The position numbers were made by a program, and so were the translations under genes. Under the pieces are notes generated by a model. The model made no database searches. It saw nothing but the letters and a program-made list of their open reading frames with translations, and was not told the origin of the DNA. Below, in pieces: positions 1 through 7,055 of a stretch of 20,783 nt of DNA. Location of the stretch: contig JADGOU010000014.1 in assembly GCA_017882835.1 (NCBI GenBank), positions 1 to 20,783 on the forward strand, in the 5' to 3' direction. Each line of letters begins with the position of its first letter. The first letter of the stretch is position 1. The DNA is from Frankiaceae bacterium (GTDB lineage: Bacteria; Actinomycetota; Actinomycetes; JADGOU01).

Positions 1-199
1 CTTCGGGCTGGCCCAGGCCGGCATCATCACCGTGCAGGGCGCGGCGATCCTGCTGGCCGGGGCCGTGGCGTCCCGCCTCGCCCCCGCCCTGGTCGTCGCT
101 GGCGCTGGCGGGCTGGGCACGGCGGCTGCCGCCCGGCTCATCTGGTCTCTGAGCCGCGCGGAGCGGGCTGCGGCGGGAAGGTGGGTGGCCGGCCGGTAG
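1..199 (+). CDS. C-terminal fragment of a membrane protein, probably an MFS transporter
   Basis: The window opens inside a gene. Reading from base 2 gives 65 codons ending at TAG 197-199. The peptide is hydrophobic and rich in Gly and Ala, with two likely membrane helices (about residues 8-25 and 28-48), followed by a basic, Arg-rich tail ending VAGR. This fits the last helix pair and cytoplasmic tail of a major facilitator superfamily transporter, but any polytopic membrane protein could end this way, so family and substrate are inference. It converges on the cobalamin adenosyltransferase gene whose stop is at 411. Confidence 0.5.
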   Translation, partial: FGLAQAGIITVQGAAILLAGAVASRLAPALVVAGAGGLGTAAAARLIWSLSRAERAAAGRWVAGR

Positions 200-280
200 C
201 ACGACGGTCGTCATCGGCGGTCGATGGTGCGCCTTGATGCCAACGACGCCTTGACGCCAACGACAACGTGAACCTCACGA
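200..280. repeat. 17-bp tandem duplication and small inverted repeats downstream of the first gene
   Basis: Two adjacent 17-bp units (231-247 and 248-264) differ at one base (GCCTTGATGCCAACGAC and GCCTTGACGCCAACGAC). A short inverted repeat, ACGAC-G-GTCGT, lies at 201-211 just after the stop codon, and CGTGA-ACC-TCACG lies at 267-279. No gene was found between 200 and 410. The hairpins could help end transcription of the upstream gene; the duplication may be simple slippage. Confidence 0.5.
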
Positions 281-363
281 AATGAGTCAAGTGGCAGGGC
301 ATCTCACCCGACTGCCCGACACGGCCAGCACGTACCGATACGGCGCGACCGCAGCCAGCCCAC

Positions 364-382
364 CAAGCCCGACTTCGGCTTG
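364..382. terminator. Possible hairpin terminator between convergent genes
   Basis: CAAGCC (364-369) pairs perfectly with GGCTTG (377-382) around a 7-nt loop, 28 nt beyond the stop of the minus-strand adenosyltransferase gene and 165 nt beyond the stop of the plus-strand gene. There is no T-run on either side, which is common for actinobacterial terminators. The stem is short, so confidence is modest. Confidence 0.35.
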
Positions 383-410
383 ACGGGTCCGCGGTGCCGT
401 CCGCCGATAC

Positions 411-1169
411 TTACTCGGGGGCTCCGGCACTGCCCGCGCCGGGAGACCAGAGCACGTCTCCCCGCTCGGCGTTGGCCGTCCGGGCCAGGATGAATAGCAG
501 ATCAGACAGTCGGTTCAGGTAGCGCGCCGGCAGCGGGCTGGTGCGCTCGGGCTCCGCCTCCAGCATGACCCACGTCCAGCGTTCGGCCCGGCGAGTGATC
601 GTCCGGGCGACATGCAGGAGCGCCGCCCCGGCGCTGCCGCCCGGCAGGATGAAGCTGTTGAGCTTGTCCAGGTGTTCGTTGAACACATCGCAGTCCTGCT
701 CGAGGCGGGTGATGTAGGCCTCGGTCACCCGCAGCGGGGGATAGGCCGGCTCGGCGACGACCGGGGTGCAGAGGTCCGCGCCGACGTCGAACAGGTCGTT
801 CTGGACCCGGGTCAGCACGGCGGTGACGTCCGCGGCTAGCTCGCCGAGGGCCAGCGCGACGCCGATCGCGGAGTTGGCCTCGTCGACGTCTGCGTACGCC
901 GCTAACCGCGGGCTGGTCTTGCGGGTCCGGCTCATGTCGCCGAGCGCCGTTGTCCCGTCGTCCCCGGTGCGGGTGTAGATCCGGGTGAGATGCACGGTGC
1001 TGTGGTCCCGGCTGCGCCCGCTATCTGGTTCCCCAGCTGTCTTGCTATCTGGTTCCCCAGCTGTCTTGCGATCTGGTTCCCCAGCTGTCCCGCTGTCTGG
1101 CTCGCCGGTTGCCTCGTCCGCCGGTGCATCTCCGGGCGCGCTTCCCGCCGTACCGTCTGCCGCCGTCAT
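411..1169 (-). CDS. pduO: Cob(I)alamin adenosyltransferase, PduO type, with a repeat-bearing N-terminal extension
   Basis: Transfers the adenosyl group of ATP to cob(I)alamin, making the coenzyme B12 needed by the two mutases in this window. The catalytic core (about residues 59-252) opens with the ATP-binding stretch TRTGDDGTTALGD and carries the C-terminal helices with RTITRRAERW and LNRLSDLLFILAR, all typical of the trimeric PduO/MMAB family. The usual family start would be the GTG at 993-995 (194 aa), but I see no good ribosome site there. The ATG at 1167-1169 gives 252 aa. It sits 6 nt after a TACGCT -10 box, as in leaderless mRNAs, and the added 58 residues contain in-frame 8-residue repeats (GEPDS type). 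Divergent from murA, an arrangement I recall from mycobacteria. Function is secure; the start is uncertain. Confidence 0.9.
   Translation of the reverse strand: MTAADGTAGSAPGDAPADEATGEPDSGTAGEPDRKTAGEPDSKTAGEPDSGRSRDHSTVHLTRIYTRTGDDGTTALGDMSRTRKTSPRLAAYADVDEANSAIGVALALGELAADVTAVLTRVQNDLFDVGADLCTPVVAEPAYPPLRVTEAYITRLEQDCDVFNEHLDKLNSFILPGGSAGAALLHVARTITRRAERWTWVMLEAEPERTSPLPARYLNRLSDLLFILARTANAERGDVLWSPGAGSAGAPE
1021..1116. repeat. 24-bp tandem repeat, four copies, in the N-terminal extension of the adenosyltransferase
   Basis: Units lie at 1021-1044, 1045-1068, 1069-1092 and 1093-1116. The first two are identical, the third differs at three bases, and the fourth is clearly diverged. The period is a multiple of three, so on the minus strand each unit encodes eight residues (KTAGEPDS-like), keeping the frame open from the ATG at 1169 into the enzyme core. 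Confidence 0.9.
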
Positions 1170-1175
1170 CCCGCC

Positions 1176-1181
1176 AGCGTA
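1176..1181 (-). promoter_or_regulatory. -10 box TACGCT for leaderless adenosyltransferase mRNA
   Basis: On the minus strand TACGCT is followed by exactly 6 nt (GGCGGG) and then ATG 1167-1169, so transcription would begin at or next to the start codon. No clear -35 box is visible and there is no ribosome-binding site with normal spacing. The TANNNT-gap-start geometry is the standard sign of leaderless genes in actinobacteria. Confidence 0.5.
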
Positions 1182-1242
1182 GGACTTGCCCGAACCGACC
1201 CACCGCCGCGGCCTGTCGGGCGCCGGCGCCGAGCCCGCTGGA

Positions 1243-1248
1243 TACGAT
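1243..1248 (+). promoter_or_regulatory. -10 box TACGAT for leaderless murA mRNA
   Basis: TACGAT ends 6 nt before GTG 1255-1257, the codon at which MurA homology begins. No Shine-Dalgarno sequence precedes it. The spacing places the transcription start on the GTG itself. It is divergent from, and about 65 bp away from, the adenosyltransferase -10 box, so both genes share one short promoter region. Confidence 0.55.
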
Positions 1249-1254
1249 CTCGTC

Positions 1255-2532
1255 GTGGACCGGTTCCGAGTCGTCGGGGGAGCGCGGCTGGTCGGTGATG
1301 TTTCCGTCGTCGGCGCGAAGAACAGCGTGTTGAAGCTCATGGCGGCCGCGTTGCTGACCTCGGGCACCACCGTGTTGACCAACGTTCCGCGCATCATCGA
1401 CGTATCGATCATGGCTGAGGTGCTGCGTCGGCTCGACTGCGCAGTCGACATCGACGACGCCGCGGGCACGGTGCGCATCGATGTCCCGGCGATGCCCAGG
1501 CACGAGACCGACTACGACATGGTCCGCCGGATGCGGGCCTCCATCGCCGTACTCGGGCCGCTGGTCGCCCGATGCGGACAGGCACGGGTCGCCCTGCCGG
1601 GTGGCGACAACATCGGCTCGCGGGGTCTGGACATGCACATCGCCGGGCTGGCCCGGATGGGGGCCACGATCGACAGCGAGCACGGCTACCTCGTCGCCCG
1701 CGCCGACCGGCTGCGCGGTGCGACCGTCTGGCTGGACTTCCCCAGCGTCGGGGCGACCGAGAACCTGTTGATGGCAGCCGTGCTCGCCGACGGCAGCAGC
1801 GTGATCGACAACGCCGCCCGCGAGCCCGAGATCGTCGACCTGTGCCAGTTCCTCGGTCAGATGGGCGCCAAGATTGACGGCGCCGGAAGTTCCACGCTGG
1901 AGATCCAGGGCGTGAGCGAGCTGACGCCCACCCGGCATACGACCGTGCCGGACCGGATCGTCGCCGGCACCTTCGCCATCGCGGCGGTACTTACCCGTGG
2001 TGACATCGTCGTCCGCGGCGCCCGGGCCGAGCACCTGGAGCTTCCCCTCGACAAGCTGGCCCAGACCGGTGCCGAGATCGAGCTGGTGCCGGATGGCTTC
2101 CGGGTGCGCATGACTCGCCGGCCACGCTCGGTCGACGTCGTGACACTGCCCTACCCCGGCTTCCCCACTGACCTGCAGCCGCAGGTCATCGCGCTGGCCG
2201 CTATCTCCGACGGCGCAGCGATGGTGACGGAGAACGTTTTCGAGGGCCGGTTTCGGTTCATCAACGAGCTGATCCGACTCGGCGCCGACATCCGCACCGA
2301 CGGTCATCACGCGGTCATCCGGGGACGGACCGGACTGTCCGGGGCGCCGGTGCAGGCCACCGACGTCCGGGCGGGTGCCGGCTTGGTGCTCGCCGGGCTG
2401 GTGGCCGACGGCGCGACCGAGGTACACGACGTTTTCCACATCGACCGCGGGTATGAAGACCTGGTCGGGCAGCTGTGCAGTCTCGGTGCCGACGTACGGC
2501 GAGAGCCGGGTCCCATCCTGCCGCCCGGCTGA
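1255..2532 (+). CDS. murA: UDP-N-acetylglucosamine 1-carboxyvinyltransferase (Asp-type MurA)
   Basis: First committed step of peptidoglycan synthesis in the cytoplasm: enolpyruvyl transfer from PEP to UDP-GlcNAc. The 425-aa length is normal. Lys22 (AKNS), the basic run around RRMRAS (residues 91-96), FPTDLQPQ with the catalytic-loop Asp, and DVRAGAGLVLAG carrying the conserved Arg are all present. The loop that holds Cys115 in E. coli reads PGGDNIGSR, with Asp118 in place of Cys; that change is known in mycobacterial and chlamydial MurA and gives intrinsic fosfomycin resistance. I chose GTG 1255 over TTG 1186, which would add 23 low-complexity residues and read through the divergent promoter region. 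The only cell-wall gene in the window. Confidence 0.97.
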   Translation: MDRFRVVGGARLVGDVSVVGAKNSVLKLMAAALLTSGTTVLTNVPRIIDVSIMAEVLRRLDCAVDIDDAAGTVRIDVPAMPRHETDYDMVRRMRASIAVLGPLVARCGQARVALPGGDNIGSRGLDMHIAGLARMGATIDSEHGYLVARADRLRGATVWLDFPSVGATENLLMAAVLADGSSVIDNAAREPEIVDLCQFLGQMGAKIDGAGSSTLEIQGVSELTPTRHTTVPDRIVAGTFAIAAVLTRGDIVVRGARAEHLELPLDKLAQTGAEIELVPDGFRVRMTRRPRSVDVVTLPYPGFPTDLQPQVIALAAISDGAAMVTENVFEGRFRFINELIRLGADIRTDGHHAVIRGRTGLSGAPVQATDVRAGAGLVLAGLVADGATEVHDVFHIDRGYEDLVGQLCSLGADVRREPGPILPPG

Positions 2533-2555
2533 GGAGAAGGCTGACGGGTTAAACG

Positions 2556-2897
2556 CTAACGCGGCAGCAGCAGGTCCCGCGCGGCCAGAGCCTGGTCGCG
2601 AAACACCAGCACGTGATGCGGGCTATCGGCCGGCTCGCCGGTCGAGTCGGCCGGGGTGGCCACCGTCGCCCGGATGCCGTGGGCGGCCAGCAGGCGCTGC
2701 AGCATCTCGGCGTCCTCCGGCGTGGAAACCGTGGCGACCGGGACAAGCAGGCCGTAGTCGCGCGGGCCGGTCTGCGCTGGCCGGCGCGACCTGGTGCGGC
2801 CGGTCCCGAACGTCCAGCGGCTCAGGCCGAGCAGCACGGCGACCACGACGAAGCCGGCCACCGGACCGAGCAGGTAGTGATACGTGCCGGTGAGCAC
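2556..2897 (-). CDS. Small membrane protein with a DUF2007-like C-terminal domain
   Basis: 113 aa. One membrane helix spans about residues 8-27 (LLGPVAGFVVVAVLLGL), followed by a basic linker (residues 33-41) and a cytoplasmic domain. That domain reads GLLVPVATVSTPEDAEMLQR, then LLAAHGIRATVA, and ends VLVFRDQALAARDLL. This alternation (strand, helix aligned on AE.L...L..HGI, strand, closing helix with an acidic or Ala-rich turn) resembles the DUF2007 putative signal-transducing domain, but the match is by eye and the function is unknown. GTG start at 2897 with GAGGAGG about 6 nt upstream. Convergent with murA, 23 bp between stops, and divergent from the dehydrogenase gene at 3039. Confidence 0.75.
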   Translation of the reverse strand: MLTGTYHYLLGPVAGFVVVAVLLGLSRWTFGTGRTRSRRPAQTGPRDYGLLVPVATVSTPEDAEMLQRLLAAHGIRATVATPADSTGEPADSPHHVLVFRDQALAARDLLLPR

Positions 2898-3038
2898 ACA
2901 GGCCTCCTCGCCGTACCGCTGTGGTGTCCCGAGCTAGTTTGCGGCTGCGGGCACGCCCGCGCCAGATAGCGTCGAGGGCGCTGACTACGCTCGGACGACG
3001 GACGGCCGCATGGGCGCCCGGACGGGAACGGAGCGGAT

Positions 3039-3893
3039 GTGGCAAAGAAGCTGGCGGTCATAGGCGCTGGTCTCATGGGCTCGGGCATTGCCCAGGTGGC
3101 CGCTCAGGCCGGGCACGACGTGATCTTGCGCGACGTCGGCGACGAGGCGCTGGAGCGCGCCCGCGGCGCCATCCGGACCTCCATGGACCGGTTCGTGCAG
3201 AAGGGCCGGCTCGCCGTCGAGGACGCCGACGCCGCCATGGGACGGATCACCGCGACCACGGACATCGACGCCGCTGCCGACGCCGACATCGTCGTGGAGG
3301 CGGTGTTCGAGTCGATCGAGATCAAGCGCGACGTCTTCACTGCGCTGGACAACGTGTGCCGAGACGACGCGGTGCTGGCGTCGAACACCAGTGCCATCCC
3401 GATCACCCAGATCGCGGCGGTGACGCAGCGCCCGGAGAGCGTGGTAGGGACCCACTTCTTCTCGCCGGTGCCAATGATGGCGCTGTGTGAGCTGGTCCGC
3501 GGCTACAAGACCAGCGACCTGACGCTGCTGCGGGCTCGGGAGTTCGCCGAGGGAGTCGGCAAGACGTGCATAGTGGTCAACCGTGACGTCGCCGGTTTCG
3601 TCACCACCCGACTGATCGTCGCACTGTCCGTGGAGGCGGCGAAGCTGGTGGAGACCGGTGTGGCCAGCGCCGAGGACGTCGACATCGCGTGCAAGCTCGG
3701 TTTCGGGCATGCCATGGGTCCGCTGCAGACGATGGACCTCACCGGCGTGGACATCATGGTCAACGCCGCCCGCAACATCTACACCGACACCCAGGACGAG
3801 AAATTCTACCCGCCGGAGACGATGGCTCGGATGGTCATCGCCGGCGACCTGGGCCGCAAGACCGGGCGTGGTTGGCACACCTACGACGACTGA
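3039..3893 (+). CDS. 3-hydroxybutyryl-CoA dehydrogenase (single-module 3HCDH)
   Basis: Interconverts acetoacetyl-CoA and 3-hydroxybutyryl-CoA, the step between the thiolase at 15040 and crotonyl-CoA. 284 aa, the usual length. The N-terminal Rossmann fold starts GAGLMGSG (residues 9-16). Asp at the end of strand 2 (ILRDVGDE) indicates NAD(H). Ser118 (SNTSA), catalytic His139 (GTHFFSP) and Glu151 are in place. The conserved Asn of the GFxxNR motif is replaced by Thr190 (GFVTTR). The C-terminal domain carries GFGHAMGP and ends with LGRKTGRGW. GTG start with GGAG-type site about 8 nt upstream; an ATG two bases earlier is in another frame. It stands alone, followed by a GC-rich inverted repeat. 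It could also act on other short 3-hydroxyacyl-CoAs. Confidence 0.92.
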   Translation: MAKKLAVIGAGLMGSGIAQVAAQAGHDVILRDVGDEALERARGAIRTSMDRFVQKGRLAVEDADAAMGRITATTDIDAAADADIVVEAVFESIEIKRDVFTALDNVCRDDAVLASNTSAIPITQIAAVTQRPESVVGTHFFSPVPMMALCELVRGYKTSDLTLLRAREFAEGVGKTCIVVNRDVAGFVTTRLIVALSVEAAKLVETGVASAEDVDIACKLGFGHAMGPLQTMDLTGVDIMVNAARNIYTDTQDEKFYPPETMARMVIAGDLGRKTGRGWHTYDD

Positions 3894-3899
3894 GGCTCA

Positions 3900-3920
3900 C
3901 CCGCGGACGGCGCCCGCGGG
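3900..3920 (+). terminator. Hairpin after the 3-hydroxybutyryl-CoA dehydrogenase gene
   Basis: CCCGCGG (3900-3906) pairs with CCGCGGG (3914-3920) around a 7-nt loop, beginning 6 nt after the stop codon. All stem pairs are G-C. No U-tract follows. Its position argues for a transcription end, though such inverted repeats are not rare in DNA this rich in GC. Confidence 0.5.
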
Positions 3921-4028
3921 CGTGGCCGGCGGCTCAAGTATCGACTGGCGACAAACTCGCGGCGATGTTGAGCGCCGATGTCAAGATCAGCCTTTAAGTC
4001 GGCGGGGCCATGAGTCGACGCCCTACGA

Positions 4029-4910
4029 GTGCCGGCGGACTGGTCGTACTTCCCCACCGCCGGTTCGGTCGGATCGACCTGGCCGGCGCCGGCACCGGCA
4101 CCTTGGGGCGATCACCCCGCTCCGGACCGGCCGCCAGCGTGGCGGCGGCGGCCGTGGCTGGTGGCGTTGCTCGCCGTACTGACTTTGTCGGCGACCGCGG
4201 TGGCGGTCCGGGCGCGGCAGTCCGGGGTGACCGCTGCCACCATTCACCCGCTCACCACGGCGGTCGGCTCGGCGGCCGGCGGCTGGGCGCCCAGCTTCAC
4301 CGATGCCACCGGGCAGCCGGCGCGCTGGGATCCCTGCGTGGCGATCCACTACGTGCTGGCCACGGCCGGTGCACCGGCGTCTGCACGCGCGGACGTCAAT
4401 GGGGCGTTGCAGCGGCTGACCGCGGCCAGTGGCCTGAACTTCGTCGACGACGGCCCCACCAGTGAGCTTCCCCGACGGGAGCGGGCTGCCTACGACCCGC
4501 GCCGCTGGGGCAAGCGGTGGGCGCCGCTGCTGATCGCCTGGGCCGGGGCGGCGGACACCGACGTCCCGCTCACCGGCGGTCGGGAGGGGGTCACCATGGC
4601 CGTCGCCGTCGCCACCGCCACCGGCGGGTCGATCGTCACCGGCGAGGTGGTGCTAAACACGGACCTGCCGCTGCCGTCCGGCTTCGGCCCGGGTGCTACT
4701 GCGGGCGAGGTGCTGCTGCACGAGCTCGGACACGCCGTGGGCCTGGGGCACGTCGACGACCCGGATCAGATCATGTACCCGATGACCAACCCTGGCCTAG
4801 CCGAGTACGGCGCCGGCGACCGGGCCGGCTTGGTCGCCATCGGCGCCCCAGCCGGATGCCATCGGGCGCCGACCCCGCGCCCGCTGCAGGTTTCCGAGCC
4901 GATCGGCTGA
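4029..4910 (+). CDS. Membrane-anchored zinc metalloprotease (matrixin-like metzincin)
   Basis: 293 aa. A Pro-rich cytoplasmic N-terminus (residues 1-40) ends in RRR, followed by one membrane helix (about 42-60, LVALLAVLTLSATAVAV) in a type II or signal-anchor orientation, so the rest should lie outside the cell. The catalytic domain has the full metzincin motif HELGHAVGLGH (His231, Glu232, His235, His241) and a Met-turn IMYP with Met249, only 8 residues beyond the third His, as in the matrixin/M10-like group. The short segment after the motif makes it a minimal peptidase; the substrate is unknown. An in-frame stop at 4011-4013 leaves GTG 4029 as the first possible start; no strong ribosome site is visible. 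Flanked by CoA-metabolism genes with no evident link. Confidence 0.85.
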   Translation: MPADWSYFPTAGSVGSTWPAPAPAPWGDHPAPDRPPAWRRRPWLVALLAVLTLSATAVAVRARQSGVTAATIHPLTTAVGSAAGGWAPSFTDATGQPARWDPCVAIHYVLATAGAPASARADVNGALQRLTAASGLNFVDDGPTSELPRRERAAYDPRRWGKRWAPLLIAWAGAADTDVPLTGGREGVTMAVAVATATGGSIVTGEVVLNTDLPLPSGFGPGATAGEVLLHELGHAVGLGHVDDPDQIMYPMTNPGLAEYGAGDRAGLVAIGAPAGCHRAPTPRPLQVSEPIG

Positions 4911-4960
4911 GAGCGGGCAGCGCCGGGGCGCGAGCCGATCCGGCGACAGGTCGGCCAGTC

Positions 4961-4990
4961 CTGAGCTCGACCACTACCCACGAGTAGAAT
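4961..4990 (+). promoter_or_regulatory. Candidate sigma-70-type promoter of ecm
   Basis: TAGAAT at 4985-4990 matches the -10 consensus well (5 of 6) and CTGAGC at 4961-4966 is a weak -35 with an 18-nt spacer. The predicted start near 4997 gives a leader of about 24 nt containing the GGAGGAC ribosome site of ecm. It lies in a relatively AT-rich patch between the protease stop (4910) and ecm. Confidence 0.45.
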
Positions 4991-5020
4991 CAGCGGCCAC
5001 GCCGGCCCCCGGAGGACGTC

Positions 5021-7036
5021 ATGGCAGACCAGGTCCGCCCGCGCGATCGCACCAAGCCGTGGATGATTCGCACCTACGCCGGCCACTCCTCGGCGGCGGA
5101 GTCCAATGCGCTCTACCGGCGCAACCTGGAGAAGGGCCAGACCGGCCTGTCGGTTGCCTTCGACCTGCCCACCCAGACCGGGTACGACCCGGACGACGAG
5201 CTGGCTCGCGGCGAGGTCGGCAAGGTCGGCGTACCGATCAGCCACATCGGCGACATGCGGGCGCTCTTCGACGGCATCCCGCTGGCGAAGATGAACACCT
5301 CCATGACCATCAACGCCACCGCGATGTGGCTGCTCGCGCTCTACGAGGCGGTGGCGGAGGAGCAGGGTGCGCAGCCGGGCGAGCTCACCGGCACCACCCA
5401 GAACGACATCATCAAGGAGTACCTGTCCCGGGGGACCTACGCCTTCCCGCCGGCGCCGTCGCTGCGCCTGATCACAGACATGGTCGCCTACACGGTGACC
5501 AACGTGCCGAAGTGGAACCCGACCAACATCTGCAGCTACCACCTGCAGGAGGCCGGCGCGACGCCGGTGCAGGAGATTGCCTACGCGCTCTGCACCGCGA
5601 TCGCCGTACTGGACGCCGTGCAGGCGTCCGGGCAGGTCCCGCCGGAGCGCTTCGGGGACGTGGTTGCCCGGATTTCGTTCTTCGTCAACGCGGGCGTTCG
5701 CTTCGTCGAAGAGTTGTGCAAGATGCGGGCCTTCACTCAGCTCTGGGACGAGCTGACCCGCGACCGGTACGGCGTGACCGACCCCAAACAGCGGCGCTTC
5801 CGCTACGGCGTGCAGGTCAACTCCCTCGGTCTGACCGAGGCGCAGCCGGAGAACAACATCCAGCGGATCGTGCTGGAGATGCTCGGGGTCACGCTGTCCA
5901 AGGACGCTCGTGCCCGCGCCGTCCAGCTGCCCGCCTGGAACGAGGCGCTCGGGCTGCCGCGGCCGTGGGACCAGCAGTGGTCGCTGCGCATCCAGCAGGT
6001 GCTGGCCTACGAGACCGACCTGTTGGAGTACGACGATCTGTTCACCGGCTCGGTCGTCGTCGAGCAGAAGGTCGCCGAGCTCTGCGCCGCCGTACGCGCA
6101 GAGGTCGACCGCGTCCAAGGGATGGGCGGGGCCATCGCGGCCGTCGAGTCCGGCTACATGAAGTCGCAGATGGTGTCCTCGCACGCCGAGCGGCGGCGGC
6201 GGATCGAGGCCGGCGAGGACATCGTGGTGGGCGTCAACCGGTTCACCACCACCGAGCCGAACCCGCTGACCGCTGACCTGGAGACCGCCATCCAGACCGT
6301 GGATCCCGCGGTGGAGCAGGCGGCAGTCACTGCGATCAAGGCGTGGCGAGAGGCGCGCGACCCGGCCGCGGTGGACGAGGCGCTGCGCGGCCTTCGCGAT
6401 GCCGCCAAGACCGATGTCAACCTGGTGCCGGCGACGGTGGCCTGCGCCCGGGTGGGGGTCACCACGGGGGAGTGGGCCGGCGCCCTGCGCGAGGTCTTCG
6501 GGGAGTATCGCGCGCCGACCGGGGTGTCCGGGGCGGTCCCGGCCGGCGAGGCGGGTGCGGCCATCGCGGCGGTCCGCGAGGCGGTTCGAGCCACTTCCGA
6601 CGAGCTGGGCTCCCGGCTGCGGCTGCTGGTCGGCAAGCCGGGGCTGGACGGGCACTCCAACGGCGCCGAGCAGGTCGCGGTGCGGGCGCGCGACTGCGGG
6701 TTCGAGGTCGTCTACCAGGGCATTCGGCTGACGTCGGCGCAGATCGTGGCCGCCGCGGTCGAAGAGGACGTGCAGGTGGTCGGGTTGTCGATCCTGTCTG
6801 GCAGCCACATGGGCGCCGTACCCGAGGTGCTGGACGGCCTGCGGGCGGCCGGGCTGGGCGACGTACCGGTGATCGTCGGCGGGATCATCCCGGACGGCGA
6901 CGCCCGGCAGCTGCGGGCAGCCGGGGTGGCGGCCGTGTTTACGCCCAAGGACTTCGAGCTGACCGAGATCATGCGGCAGATCGTGGAGATCGTGCGGGCC
7001 GCGAACGACCTGCCGCCGCTGCCGCCAGCGGCCTGA
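5021..7036 (+). CDS. ecm: Ethylmalonyl-CoA mutase (MeaA/Ecm), adenosylcobalamin-dependent
   Basis: Rearranges (2R)-ethylmalonyl-CoA to methylsuccinyl-CoA by a radical mechanism; the signature enzyme after Ccr in the ethylmalonyl-CoA pathway. 671 aa, the single-chain length of this family. The TIM-barrel substrate domain begins at once (KPWMIRTYAGHSSAAESN), without the long N-terminal arm of methylmalonyl-CoA mutase. Tyr19 and Arg137 (EYLSRGTY) occupy the positions of Tyr89/Arg207 of methylmalonyl-CoA mutase, fitting a substrate with a free carboxylate. The C-terminal B12 domain has the base-off motif DGHSNG (Asp543, His545, Gly548), then LSGSH and GGIIPDGD. ATG start with GGAGGAC 6 nt upstream. 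Followed after 19 bp by an aldo/keto reductase, probably co-transcribed. Ecm rather than methylmalonyl-CoA mutase is assigned from overall resemblance to MeaA and the presence of ccr. Confidence 0.95.
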   Translation: MADQVRPRDRTKPWMIRTYAGHSSAAESNALYRRNLEKGQTGLSVAFDLPTQTGYDPDDELARGEVGKVGVPISHIGDMRALFDGIPLAKMNTSMTINATAMWLLALYEAVAEEQGAQPGELTGTTQNDIIKEYLSRGTYAFPPAPSLRLITDMVAYTVTNVPKWNPTNICSYHLQEAGATPVQEIAYALCTAIAVLDAVQASGQVPPERFGDVVARISFFVNAGVRFVEELCKMRAFTQLWDELTRDRYGVTDPKQRRFRYGVQVNSLGLTEAQPENNIQRIVLEMLGVTLSKDARARAVQLPAWNEALGLPRPWDQQWSLRIQQVLAYETDLLEYDDLFTGSVVVEQKVAELCAAVRAEVDRVQGMGGAIAAVESGYMKSQMVSSHAERRRRIEAGEDIVVGVNRFTTTEPNPLTADLETAIQTVDPAVEQAAVTAIKAWREARDPAAVDEALRGLRDAAKTDVNLVPATVACARVGVTTGEWAGALREVFGEYRAPTGVSGAVPAGEAGAAIAAVREAVRATSDELGSRLRLLVGKPGLDGHSNGAEQVAVRARDCGFEVVYQGIRLTSAQIVAAAVEEDVQVVGLSILSGSHMGAVPEVLDGLRAAGLGDVPVIVGGIIPDGDARQLRAAGVAAVFTPKDFELTEIMRQIVEIVRAANDLPPLPPAA

Positions 7037-7055
7037 CCATACCTTGGGAGACTCC

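Noticed and set aside
200..410. A gene or RNA in the gap between the first two genes
   Set aside because: No frame with a ribosome site and sensible composition, and no cloverleaf or riboswitch fold could be recognised; only short repeats are present.
1045..2439. A 464-codon minus-strand frame opposite murA
   Set aside because: Overlaps the whole of murA and the adenosyltransferase start region, with no family features.
2550..2563. GTTA...TAAC arms between the convergent murA and small membrane protein genes
   Set aside because: Only four pairs around a small loop in a 23-bp gap; too weak to call a terminator.
4010..4465. ATG at 4010 as an alternative start, or a frameshift, for the zinc protease
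   Set aside because: That frame does not lead into the metalloprotease domain, and the 4029 frame alone has the membrane helix and the catalytic motif, so no frameshift is needed.
4920..4931. GCGCC-GG-GGCGC inverted repeat after the protease gene
   Set aside because: A 2-nt loop cannot form a normal hairpin, and such sequences are frequent at this GC content.
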